From assembly GCA_024220505.1 (NCBI GenBank), contig JAKZZE010000031.1:434001-498000 (forward strand): a DNA stretch of 64,000 nucleotides. Reading direction: 5' to 3'. The stretch is from Rhizopus arrhizus. Taxonomy: Eukaryota; Mucoromycota; Mucoromycetes; Mucorales; Rhizopodaceae. The position numbers and the translations under genes were made by a program. Positions 1 to 10,532 of this stretch are shown here, piece after piece. How positions within the stretch are numbered: position 1 is the stretch's first letter; the number at the start of each line of letters is the position of its first letter. The notes beneath the pieces are model-generated. The model worked only from the letters and a program-made list of their open reading frames with translations. It was not told where the DNA came from and made no database searches.

Positions 1-300
1 TATTTACAATAAGAAGAATATCTTCAAGGATCTACATATAAAACCTTTCTGATCTCTTACAAATACAACAAGCCAAGTCCTTTGAAGTCAAATTATCTTC
101 ATTGTATCAACTTTATCTTCTCTTATCAAGAAAATTCTTTATTACTTTTTACTGTTTGATCTACAATACAAGATCTGGTAATCACTTACTACAAGCAAAC
201 CAAATTTACCAATTTAAACACAAATCTTTATCAAATTATTTTATACTTTAAAGAAAAGTCAAATTATTTCTAAACTCTTAAGGCCATATAACAAACTAAA
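1..300. repeat. Dispersed repeat R, copy A
   Basis: The first ~300 bases match, with scattered changes, stretches at about 3925-4140 and 60287-60860. Shared landmarks in the same order are TATCTTCAAG, ACAACAAGCCA, CTTTGAAGT, a TATCAAGAAA motif, CTGTTTGATCTACAATACAAG, ACAAGCAAACCAAA and CTTATGGCCATA-like ends. Copy A may extend beyond the window. The copies lie next to decayed transposon or multi-copy coding sequence, so this is probably the non-coding part of a mobile element; its class is not known. Confidence 0.7.
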
Positions 301-672
301 CAATACCTTTTAGTTGGGATCGCAGTTTGTCTGTTTAATTGTTGTGTACTAAGAGAGCCACAACGTTACGGTCCGAGTAGTAAATATATAGAATACAATT
401 GCTGTTGATATCTAGTTTACATAGTCAAGATCGAAGTTGTTGTCGTGTTTGGTGTCTTTATTTATTATTTTATTATTGATCTCAGTCCAGCCTACGTCAG
501 ACTATACACTTGATAGTCAGACGACATAATCCAGGGTTCATTCTAAATTATTAGTTCCTCTCCTTTTTCTTAATAAATAGTAGTTATTAGCTATTGACTT
601 CTTACTGTTTTCATATTATAAGTACCAAATATCTCAAGCTGCTCAACCGAGCGTCTCTCTCATGTTGGAGAA
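301..672. other. No gene seen
   Basis: AT-rich sequence between repeat R and the decayed PD-(D/E)XK-like gene. It may hold 5' parts of that element, but I could not read a convincing protein in it. Confidence 0.5.
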
Positions 673-1249
673 ATGGAGCTTATTGTGAACTTCCTTGATC
701 CTATTCTCTCCTATCTGCCATCGTCCTGATAAAAACAAGCTCTTTGTTTGGCTTAATTGACAAGATGAAAATACTGCAGTATCAAAACCAGATGCGATCA
801 TGATGGCAACACCGTAGAAGACATCCAATGTAACATTGGGGTGCGTTGAAGTCAAACCTGATGATTCCATGTCGAATCTTGAGTTGGCTTTTGTGGATTT
901 AGTTCGTCTGGGCACCTTTGATCATACTCTTATGCTCAGAAAATCCAATAGAAAAGTATTTGTCGTCCAATGTATTGGATACGCTATAGTTTTTTACTTG
1001 GTGTCAGAACAAAATGGGTTCACAGTAATGGCAGACATTTTGAAAATCAATATTCTAAAAAATATTACAGAGATTAATGGCCTTTTACAGAAAGTTGATG
1101 ATTTAAAAAGAATGCTGTCATTGTATGTGTGTCAAATAGAGTCTAAATACAAAAATGCAAGACCATTGGAGGATGACCCAAGTTCAATGATGGAAAACGT
1201 CAATCCTAAACGTAGAAAACAAAGAGTTGCTTCCTTTTCATTGGTATAG
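673..1249 (+). pseudogene. Decayed PD-(D/E)XK-type protein (multi-copy Mucorales family)
   Basis: An intact stretch at 836-1249 would give 137 residues, but recognisable protein extends upstream in the same frame through two internal stops (TGA at 758, TAG at 815), and one more frameshift near 715-722 links to an ATG at 673. The conserved core is visible: Pro-Asp at 788-793 and Glu-Val-Lys at 848-856, spaced as in the PD-(D/E)XK nuclease fold. After it come a DLVRLG-like helix, a hydrophobic strand and a basic tail (KRRKQR). From memory this resembles the C-terminal half of an abundant, functionally unassigned Mucorales family. The nuclease assignment rests on the motif alone. The copy looks dead unless the 836 ATG is used for a truncated product, which would lose the PD aspartate. 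Confidence 0.55.
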
Positions 1250-2877
1250 TGTTTCTCCCTCCCCCAAACACACACATGTGAACGCACACATACGATTAAG
1301 AATAATTTATCATTAAATGACTCCCAAGGTGATACGCGGTTTTTACAACCAAATTGTCTGAGTTAGGTCAAAGAAAGTGTTTAAAAAGATAGTATAACAA
1401 CAAAGATAAAGAAATACTGGTAGAACTTGGTATCTCTTTATTAGGTTAATATATAACTAAGATTAAAATTCTACATGTAAAAAGTGAGAGTATTTATAGA
1501 CATGATACGAATAAAGAATTATGACAGATTTATAATCAATTTGACAGAATAGATGTTTACTGTTTTTAGTTATTCATTAGCCAGTTCCTAGCTTATATCG
1601 TCATTATGCTATTGGAATGGTTTCAGATAACTCTGGATATAGGACTATTTAAGGAGATGGTACGAATGAATATAAAGACCTTTAGTTCCGTGATTGGATA
1701 TCATTGCTAACAATAATATCTCAGTCAGGACAAATGTTTTCATGACTAATGATGATCCGGTAAGTAATCGTCATTCCCTATTCAACATGCTCATATTATG
1801 AATAAACTATATTACAACCATGTCATCTTATTTGACTATGTGAAGTTAATATGAATAAAGCTTAATATAAAAATCTAACCAAAGTATTTTATTGATCTGT
1901 GTTGGGAATAATGTTATAAATGATTCCAAGTTATGTCAACATACTATTTAGGATCATATCTGATTCCTTTTACTAAAATAAAGCGATTATAATCTTATGT
2001 ATCCTTAACAGAAAGGAAAGTGAGCTAAAAACCTCTAAGGCTCTAGGGTAAAAAGGAAAGGGAGTGGAAAGTGAAATTTAGGAATGTTTACTAGAAAGCC
2101 ACTGGACAAGAATCCGCCCAATGGATTCTGGAGAATCTTCGAACAGGGTATCATGATACATATAGTCGATTTACATTAGGATGAAGCAGAGGATAGGTCA
2201 TCGAATATTCCATTCAGTTAGGAAATCAGATGATTTCAAAGGTCGAGTAGGTAACAAGTTAAAAAGGAAAGAAATGGGGTCATCTAGATGCTGTGGGAGC
2301 ATGAATTGGTTGTGTATATCTAAACAGGAGAGGACATGATTTTTAGTAAGATGGTTTGATGACCGCTTTGGACAGTATTTAGTGTATCCCGGTAACCATC
2401 CAAGATGTCATCTAACACATCTGCTACGCTTAATTTGAGTCATGGGAAGCCATAGTAAAGGATCTATTGTGACATGTACACGACAGAAGGAAAGAAGTTT
2501 TGAACCTTGCGTGGTACACATGTAAATAAAAACACACACATATTCCTATGCATATTGTACAAAACAAAATAATGTACATTTTTTTACATATCAAGTCAAC
2601 TGCTGTATTAGATGCCAAAAGTGTAAGCTGGTCTAGTTTGAATGCGCAAATCAGGAATCATAAAAGGCATCAATTAAATTGTATAAAAGCGCAAAACCAA
2701 TTCCAAAAAGCTTCAATTGGGACAGGAGAGGTCATTATACTTTTAGCCAAAACTATTTAAACGGGTGGCTCTTTCTTCTAAACTAATGTTATACGTGAAT
2801 TAACCAATCAAAACGCACCTCTGTCTTCTACTGAAGGTATCCACAACACAAGATCTCAAACGGCATTTGGACAATAA
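1250..2877. other. No gene seen
   Basis: About 1.6 kb of AT-rich sequence. The short open frames at 2430-2618 (minus) and 2548-2760 (plus) overlap on opposite strands and show no domain. I see no RNA gene. Confidence 0.5.
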
Positions 2878-2878
2878 T

Positions 2879-3690
2879 CAGTAACGCTTTGGCAAATTTT
2901 CACAGCGTATTTCAAAGCAATCAGGGGATCCAGTGTAAAGACTTTCGAAGATCCAGCTGCCAAAACGGCATCGCGAGAACGGCACCAGGCTCGTATATGG
3001 ATAAGATCAACCGAGAAAAACAGCGTAGCTTTTGAAATGCCAAAAGCAATCTTACTTGCAACCTTTCTTAAAGCACTAGCAGCACAATTCCCAACGGCGA
3101 TTGGTGTTGTTCCTGTCAAACAAGGGGACCACCATGGCGCGATTGTGGCATTTGACACAATTAAGGCCCAAACCAAAGCTTGTTCTATTGTCGTTCAAGT
3201 AAGAAGCTTAAATGTTATCGGTACACAGACTTTATCTAGAGGTAACTCTATCTATCGTATTTCACTTGATCGTTTGCCCATTCTGAGACCTGAGGAACTG
3301 ACACCACTTGTTCGACAAATACTAGAGCCTTACGGCAAAGACCTGCATGTAGGCCTTTTACTTGGTCCAGCCACGAATTTATTTTTTGGGAAAGGATTTG
3401 CGTTCCTAGACACTTCTACCACAGAGGGTTCTGCATTTCGTGAATTGTCACATAAAATGCATTTAGATAACCATCGCCTTGTCTTTGCTTCATGGAGAGG
3501 TATGAAAACCCATTGTTTTTACTATCACACACCTGGACACACCAAAGGCACCTGTCCCATACTTGAAAGTCGTAAGCTCAAGACCTGCTACGGATGTCAA
3601 AGTCTACAACACTTATTTAAAGATTGCCCAGAAAAAAGGAACAATCGAATTAGGTCTAAGCAGCCCCGCATGGACCCCGTATCCCATTGA
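2879..3690 (+). pseudogene. LINE-type retrotransposon ORF1 fragment with zinc knuckles
   Basis: The frame is open from just after a stop at 2875, with an ATG at 3037 giving 217 residues, so the original protein probably began further upstream. Near the C-terminus are two CCHC-type knuckles: one intact (C-x2-C-x4-H-x4-C, about 3583-3624) and one just before it in which the second Cys is Tyr (CFYY..H....C). This arrangement is typical of the nucleic-acid-binding ORF1 (gag-like) protein of non-LTR retrotransposons. No reverse transcriptase frame follows; the next sequence is repeat R copy B. The missing RT, missing N-terminus and broken knuckle mark a truncated, inactive copy. An overlapping frame (3563-3919) is judged a shadow. 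Confidence 0.65.
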
Positions 3691-3924
3691 GGAGCAACCT
3701 CAGCACAAGCAGGACACAGTACCTCAGGTTTTGTTGCCATTATCAAACTTCGCACGGATTACAAAACAAAATAACAAAAACGAACAAAAAATACATGATT
3801 ATAACTTATTTAACGCTTACAATGGTGTACGCCTTCTCTTAACTTCTCTTCAAGTATATATTTTTAAATATATTTTATCAATAAATCAAGTATCTTTATC
3901 TCTGAATCTTTTGGTATAACACTC

Positions 3925-4140
3925 TTAAAACACAAGCAAGACAAGTCCCTTGAAGCCAATTGTCTTTATTGTAAACACTTTCAAAACACTTATTAAATTA
4001 CCTCATTATAAACAAGTCTGATCTACTGAACAAGATATGGTGATCACTTATAAAGGCAAACCACCTTTGAATCTATATTAAACCTCTGTATCTCAAGTTT
4101 ATCAATTAAAACGATCAATCCACTAAGAGCCAAAAAAGTT
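3925..4140. repeat. Dispersed repeat R, copy B
   Basis: Diverged copy of the repeat at 1-300. It keeps AGACAAGTC..TTGAAGCCAA..TGTCTTTATTGTA, a CTGATCTACTGAACAAGAT-like motif, GGTGATCACTTAT, GGCAAACCA and a final CACTAAGAGCCA that also occurs near 345-360. It follows directly on the LINE ORF1 fragment. Confidence 0.6.
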
Positions 4141-4563
4141 ACAATGATTCAAATCCTGACTCCTCCCTTTGTCTCTCTCTCCCTCAGAAGGTGTATATAA
4201 CTTCAATGCAAGGTATAAACTTAAAGGGTGCATTAAAAACAAAATACATCAAATATAAAAGGTATTACAATCTATCAATTATGTACCAAAAAAATATATA
4301 TAAAAAAAAAACGTCTTTGAAGAACTTTATCTTTTTATATCTTTGTTTTTATCTTAAACATACCAAGTAAGCCCTTTTATAAAAACCCTTTTATTTACTT
4401 GACCACTTGTTTAATCTTGCCCTTTATCTACTCAAGCCATTAGATTTATTTCTTTTGTTATAAAAAAAAGCCTTTCTAAATGTTTTATTTTATGCAATAA
4501 CTAATGAATACAAGTAAAGAACTGGATATCTTGATCATACATTTATATAGCCTTGTATAAGTT
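4141..4563. other. AT-rich gap downstream of permease
   Basis: Low-complexity A/T-rich sequence holding the 3' side of the minus-strand permease gene. Nothing else is recognised. Confidence 0.5.
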
Positions 4564-7128
4564 TCAGCCAAATATATCATTACCCATACCCAAAAGGACT
4601 AAATCGTAGATAATCATAAACACAATTGCTGTAGTCAAAGCAGCACAAGAAACTAATGCTAAATAAAATGGATTGAATCCTTTTCTTTGCTTAAAAGCAA
4701 TAAATCGATCTTCTGTTTTTTCCTTTTTGTCTTCGTTTCCAACTGGCACTTCTGGAGCGATTGCAGAAGACTTGAATGAAAAGATACTGCCAATCATAGA
4801 AGGACTCTGCTGTGATCTAATTGATGGTGATCGAGGTGCTTGACTTATTTCGGGGGACAACGGAACGACCAGACTATGATTGGGAGATATATGATGTTTT
4901 GGAGAAAGTGGAGCGTTGTCATCTTTCTCAGTGGATGATCTTGGTGAAAGACCGGGCAGATCGGGTGACAAGCCATTATTATCTTTGTTGTGCGTTGGGT
5001 GAGAGATTCCTAATCCATTGGGAGATAGATTTGGACTGTGGGCTGTGTACGAAGAAGGTGTGGATGAGGGTCGATGTGGCTGATCTGGTAATTTGAGACC
5101 ACTGGGTGTATACATGGGTGGATCGCCTGTTGGTGTGTGTGTATTAAACCTGTGATCTTCTGCAGAAGCTGCATCACTGTAAACAATTGTAGGAACCACT
5201 GTAGCCTTAGTTTCTATTTTGGAAGAGTAAACCATTGTAGAGCCGCCCTCCATTTGATTAGCTTTTGAAGCTTTTATACTGGATCTTCTAATTGAGATAG
5301 AATAATTATCATCTGGGTTATACATATGAACGTCATTGTCGTCAGGACTTTTAAGAGCCAAAGAAGGACTAATAACATGGGGAATAGGCGACTTTTTCAT
5401 GTCGAGGGATTCAATTTCAGATGTAATAGGTTCCACAGCGGCCTCATATTTTCTAGAAATAAAGTATAGAATAAAAGGTAAGATGAAATTTACAGTCTAC
5501 ACATATGAAATTTGAGTATTGCTGTAAATATATAAAAATGCAAGAAATGTACCGATTGAAAGAATAAACTACTCCAATTTTGTATGGTATCAATATAATC
5601 TTTTGTTTGTAGAGGTCTAAATAAATAAATAAATAAATAAGATGTAACGTCTGAGTCTTTGTGTATCGCCTTACATGCAAACAAACCAAGGTAGAAAATT
5701 TGACCAAAAGATTGCCCATGCATTATTACAAATTTGACCTCGACGGAGATTTGCTCTGATAACAATGGTAAACACAGGTATTGATGTGATAAGAGCACAA
5801 ACAGGGAACAAATAAGCTGTTACTATAGATGCTGTTGATCCTATCAGACGAATTTAGTTGAATAGTATACGATAAGCAAAAAAAGGCTTACCATTTGCAC
5901 TTAAAATCGATAAGATGTCACTAGATGCATCCATTTGGTATGCCATTGCTCCAAGGATACCTGCGAATATGAGAAATAAAAAAATTAAAATATGCTTTTT
6001 TTTTTTTTTTAAAAAAAAAGAACAATAATTTACCAAGAACAATGTAAAATATAGTTGATATAATGACAGAGACCCACATACATTTATGAATGTTAGCGGT
6101 AGGCTTTAAGTCGTTTACCCAGGATGGGATCTATATACATATAAGCAAATTATTATTTGTCCTTCAAATCCTCAATAAGAAGAAAGAGGATGACTTACAG
6201 TAGTAATGAAGCTATAATTGAATATGACAATCCCCAAGACCGTAGTCGAGTTACTTCCAATAGCAGGTAACAATTCAGGCTTCAATCCTTCTTGACAAAA
6301 GGCAACACACCACTGAATCAATACAGCAATCAAGACGATAAAGGATATCATTTGCACGGCAATGTTTTCAACTAAACTGAAGAATCCTAAAGGAATTACC
6401 ATGACTGCAGTCAAAAGGTACCCAAAAGTGAAGATATAATAGTCATCAGAGGAAAATGGTGAGTTGCCAGTGATGCCCTCGGAATCAGTAACGCAAAACC
6501 AACCACCAGGTGATACACCAAGACCACAAGTACCGTGGAATATAGTGATAAACATATTATCAAACGTCTATAGATAAAAGAAAGCTGAGTTCATCTGGAA
6601 AAAAAATAAAGACATATATAGACTCACCTGAGCAGCAATAATAATACTTGTGACATTAACAGCTTGAAGAGCCAAATACAACAAGACTTGGAAAACATAA
6701 TGATACTTTCTACCAAGGTAAACTTGTGCTATAGTAGTTAATTCAACTTTGGACTTTTTAAAGTGAGTGTAAAGATCCCAATTAACCGATATGTCAAATT
6801 AATTTACCTGAAATTTTTCATTTCCTTTAATATTTGATAAGGCCTCACACACAAACAAAGCAGAACAACCAGAAAGAACGGCGATGACGAGGAAAATAAA
6901 TACTGGAGGAAGCCAGCCAGACTGCCATATAAATGATGAATACAAAGTGAGAAAGGTGAATAATTTTTTTTACCTGTTGGAAAAGAGCCGGGATGGTAGA
7001 TAAACCAGGGCCCTAAATGCATATGATTAGATCTGTTTATTATTGGTGTATATATGAATACTTACTGTCATAGATGATACCAAAAGAGCAGTACTTCCAA
7101 AGCCTCCAATACCTTTTACTTGAGACAT
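4564..7128 (-). CDS. Amino acid permease (AAAP / Aa_trans family)
   Basis: Ten exons can be joined in frame: 7128-7066, 7012-6974, 6921-6808, 6753-6628, 6567-6199, 6130-6034, 5960-5892, 5840-5675, 5616-5553 and 5496-4564, giving 679 residues. The start is the ATG at 7128 that opens the GIGGFGSTALLVSSM segment, the usual first half-helix of these carriers, followed by GPGLSTIPALFQQ. About ten hydrophobic helices follow, with family-like segments such as AIGSNSTTVLGIVIFNYSFITT and IPSWVNDLKP. Members move amino acids with protons across the plasma or vacuolar membrane; the substrate cannot be told here. Unusually, a ~230-residue hydrophilic loop rich in Ser-Pro lies before the final helix (FYLALVSCAALTTAIVFMIIY), offering many sites for proline-directed kinases. 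Family call is firm; specificity is unknown. Confidence 0.85.
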
Positions 7129-9623
7129 AGTATTAACGAATGAATGGAAGAAGAGGGCAATTAAGCAGAAAATATTTATAACTTTACAATTTTCGCCTTT
7201 TTTCCGGTACCGGACTAATTCAAGTAAATAAGACCATATATGGGATTTAAAGATCAAAAATCCATATTTCGTCAATTTGGTTACACGAATCATTACTTTC
7301 TGTTTTTATTCTTAGGATAAATACGTAATTGATAGTAAAAATGAATTTGATAAAGCTATAAATGCGTATGCACATTCTGAAAAAAAAATACAGAGATATG
7401 ATTCAACGAACAAAAGTGATCGCGTAGATCTCAAGGTAGCAAAAAAAAAAAAAAAAAAAAGAGAAATAAACAAAAACAAATAACAAAAGAACTGCACTAT
7501 TCAGCTATTGTCCTCCTCACTTTTAGCTCTTTTAGTTCATGAAACAAGAAAACTAATCAGTGTAACAAAGAAAAATAGTCATCACTTGCTTTTGTGATTC
7601 TGTCAATCGTTTGATATAGGATAAAAGGAAAAAAGAATCAACGTTTGTATCTCTGAGAAAAATCAAAGAAAACAGCAAAATACGCTAAACTACAATATAG
7701 CTTAATTAGGAAAACATAGATACACATGATGAAGTATAAAAAAAGATTATATATGTTTTAGTAAAAGAGAAGTATCCGTGCTTTCTTTATATTTTTTTAT
7801 CTAAATAACGAGTTACTAATCCATTAAAGAGCACAAAGACCTTTCTTGGCAGGAGCTTTTATTATAACTTTTATTGTTATTAAAATTGATATGCCTAGTT
7901 TGATACAAGATATTATTGTGCAAAAAATGTTATATGAACGTAATTAAAAACAAATGATCATGTATTTAGAGGGTTAATAGAGTTATAACGCTTTTATTGT
8001 ATTGTCCTGGGTATGATTATACGTTTCTTGTGTATGCAAATAGCGATGGATGAAGCAGGCATTAACGTTTCGTATTATTCCCCTTTTTCCGCTCGTATTG
8101 AATCAGTTATGTTTCTTTAACAGTAATACTATTCTATTTTAAGCTTACAATATTGAATATTGACTAATCGAATACTTTTCCATTTTATCTTCATGGAAAG
8201 TACTGCCAATTACGAATTATTTTGATCTTGGTCCTTGTACCGGTACCTGTATCATTACAATGCTCAAAAAGCGGGCACAGAAAATTCTTTTATCGGGAGG
8301 GATTTGCTGCTTTCTTTTTTTGTCGAATTATTCAATATTTCGCAATAAGTAGCTATATCGTATTTAAGATATAGAGATCAATATGAGAATTTTAATTGTA
8401 TATTGAAAAAGTTATCTATTTAAATAGGTGTCAATGTAATCTTGCTTTCAGTATTACATAGAAAACCTTTTCACAGCATCGAAATCACACTTTCTCATAA
8501 TGAAGTACAGTTTTTACAAATTATCCTAGAAGTATAATCATACTTTAAGCCAAACTACTAGATTTTCCTTGTAGGGCCAAAGATGCCATAAGGCTAATGA
8601 TGAACGATGATACTTAATATTAATAAATATACTTTTAAAAAAACTCCATAGATTATTATTGTTTCAATTGGCACTCTTCTAATGTATCAAATACAACTTT
8701 CAGCATGTAGCTTAGTTTCAACAAATCATTAAACGGGATTTTGGCATTTTTATCTTAATAACTTGATGATCTTCCTTATTTTCTCAATCTTTTCTTAAAC
8801 TTACTATATTGACGAAGGGTCATGTTTTTTAGTGCCTTAGCGACAGTTTAAGGGTGAGATTACTTAAGATAATAGTAAATAGTTATATAATGGCACGCTC
8901 AGATAATTGTATCATAACGATATAAGAAATAACAACAAAAAAAGTAATTGCCGTGATAATATATTATGCGATAAAATCGTAAATATATGCTCAAAAACTT
9001 TTTCAAAGTATAATTTTGAGAGGTTGAGTATTAGAAGATGTCGCATCGATCGAGGCATTTAGCTTGAGTAATTGTTGCTATTTCAACAATCAGGTTGGGA
9101 TTTTCTCTGTCTGTTCATGTTTTATTCTTTTAGTCAATAAGTTACAAAAAATATCGACGACAATCTGTTATGTTAACAAACAATAAAAAAATATATATGA
9201 TTTAGCATTAAACTAAAAAACAGCAAGTACTATTAATATACAAGAACTTATGAGCTACAGCGTGTAGTTGTTTGGATACTGGAAGAAAAATAATTGATTA
9301 TTAAAAGTTTCTTCTATAACAATACACAGGGTAAGAAAAAGAGTAGATATCAAAAAGGGTAAAACTCTTTTTTATGTTTTCTTGAGCAAAGTATCAAAAT
9401 AAAGTTTGTAACCTAGATATTGGTTAAAGCTAATGATGATTAATGTGAAACCAAGACTTGGAACTTATCGCCACATTAGATATTGTAATAAATTTAGTAG
9501 CAACTACATTAGGAATATCAGAGTGCACTCACCCTTTGATGTAAACTATAGGACCATACCTTGTATCCCTTTTTACAAAATACAATTAGCATAAAAATTC
9601 AAGTTTATTGCAAGAAAATAAAA
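7129..9623. other. Intergenic, no gene seen
   Basis: About 2.5 kb of AT-rich sequence between two minus-strand genes, including an A run near 7441-7460. The upstream part should hold the permease promoter. No protein or RNA gene is convincing. Confidence 0.5.
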
Positions 9624-9775
9624 GTAATAGTGAACCCCAGAATAAACTTTATTTCCATTAGTTATTTGAGAATACAGAGAAGAAAATATATATAAAAAAA
9701 AAAGAGAGGAAGATAAAGGAAAATGCAAGCAAAGAAAGCAAAGCAAAGCAATCCTATAGTCATATCCTTTTCCAC

Positions 9776-10003
9776 TTATTTACAGCATAAATCACTGGTA
9801 GGTCCCCAACAATAGTCCTCATATCTTTGTCCAGTGAATCTTTTACCAGAGCCACAAGCACTTTCACATTGTCTATCTCTAGTGGCTGTGCTAGAAAAGG
9901 GACCATTGTAGACACATCCTGTCTTGCATCCACCTTCACAAAAGGCTTCACAGGTCATAGCAAAGGCGAACAAGGAACCAAGGATAGCAAGAGTGAACTT
10001 CAT
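9776..10003 (-). CDS. Small secreted cysteine-rich peptide, copy 1
   Basis: A 75-residue single-exon protein. Residues 1-20 form a signal peptide (Lys, hydrophobic core, C-E-A before the likely cut). The mature ~55 residues carry eight cysteines at 22, 26, 30, 46, 50, 65, 73 and 74 (C-x3-C-x3-C-x15-C-x3-C-x14-C-x7-CC), enough for four disulfides, so it should be an exported, compact, stable peptide. The protein is identical to copy 2. I do not recognise the cysteine pattern; it is not the defensin CSalphabeta pattern, because it ends in CC without CxC. Antimicrobial, effector or surface-active roles are possible but unproven. A TATA box lies 69 bases upstream, and the upstream region is shared with copies 2 and 3. 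Confidence 0.85.
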   Translation of the reverse strand: MKFTLAILGSLFAFAMTCEAFCEGGCKTGCVYNGPFSSTATRDRQCESACGSGKRFTGQRYEDYCWGPTSDLCCK

Positions 10004-10071
10004 TTTTGTTTTGTTTGATGATAAACTGATGTTTTTCTGTTTCTTCCTTTTGGATGAAAAAAGGCACCCCT

Positions 10072-10078
10072 TTTTATA
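10072..10078 (-). promoter_or_regulatory. TATA box of peptide copy 1
   Basis: TATAAAA on the minus strand, followed by AGGGGTGCC, about 70-75 bases upstream of the start codon. The same box, spacing and flanks occur before copies 2 and 3. Confidence 0.65.
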
Positions 10079-10282
10079 TTAAATTTGAAAGCATCGTTTA
10101 TTTTATTTTTTCTTTCCTTTCGTGATATGCAAAAGAGGGTGTAGAATACAAGAGATGTGGGACTGCTATTAATGTTATTTAGTTTATGTTTTCTCTTAAA
10201 ATACAAATACAAATGTAAGCACAAGCATTAAACCTGCATGTTGTTAATCCTTGTTTAATCTTAGTGTTTAATATGATCTGCA

Positions 10283-10285
<3 letters not shown>

Positions 10286-10321
<36 letters not shown>
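10286..10321. repeat. T36 homopolymer
   Basis: An uninterrupted run of 36 T upstream of peptide copy 1. The partner arm has 35 A at 13739-13773. Confidence 0.95.
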
Positions 10322-10322
<1 letters not shown>

Positions 10323-10532
10323 TAATTTTGCTTTGGAGCTATCCTCGATACAAGTCCGAATAAATCTAATGTATGTTTTGTGGAATAAACAATTCTTATT
10401 GAAGATGCAAATCAATTTACTTTATTTTTGTTTTGTTTTGGCCTTGTGTTTCTCATACAGCAATGTAAATCTATAAGTGATAGGTGTTTATAAGACGTAT
10501 GGTTGAGTTATATGATGTAATGAGAGCTCTAG

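Larger units (their letters stand above)
9624..10532 (-). repeat. Left arm of ~0.9 kb inverted repeat
   Basis: This stretch is the near-perfect reverse complement of 13528-14436. It covers the whole first peptide gene, its promoter and ~530 bases of upstream sequence. The arms differ mainly in run lengths: 36 T here against 35 A in the right arm, and small changes in an AT dinucleotide run. Outside 9624 and 10532 the similarity stops abruptly. Confidence 0.9.

Noticed and set aside
2856..3176. 106-residue minus-strand frame
   Set aside because: It lies antisense to the LINE ORF1 fragment, whose zinc knuckles define the real frame.
9776..10003. Fungal defensin (CSalphabeta) call for the peptides
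   Set aside because: A CxxxC is present but the closing CxC is missing and the protein ends in CC, so the pattern does not fit.
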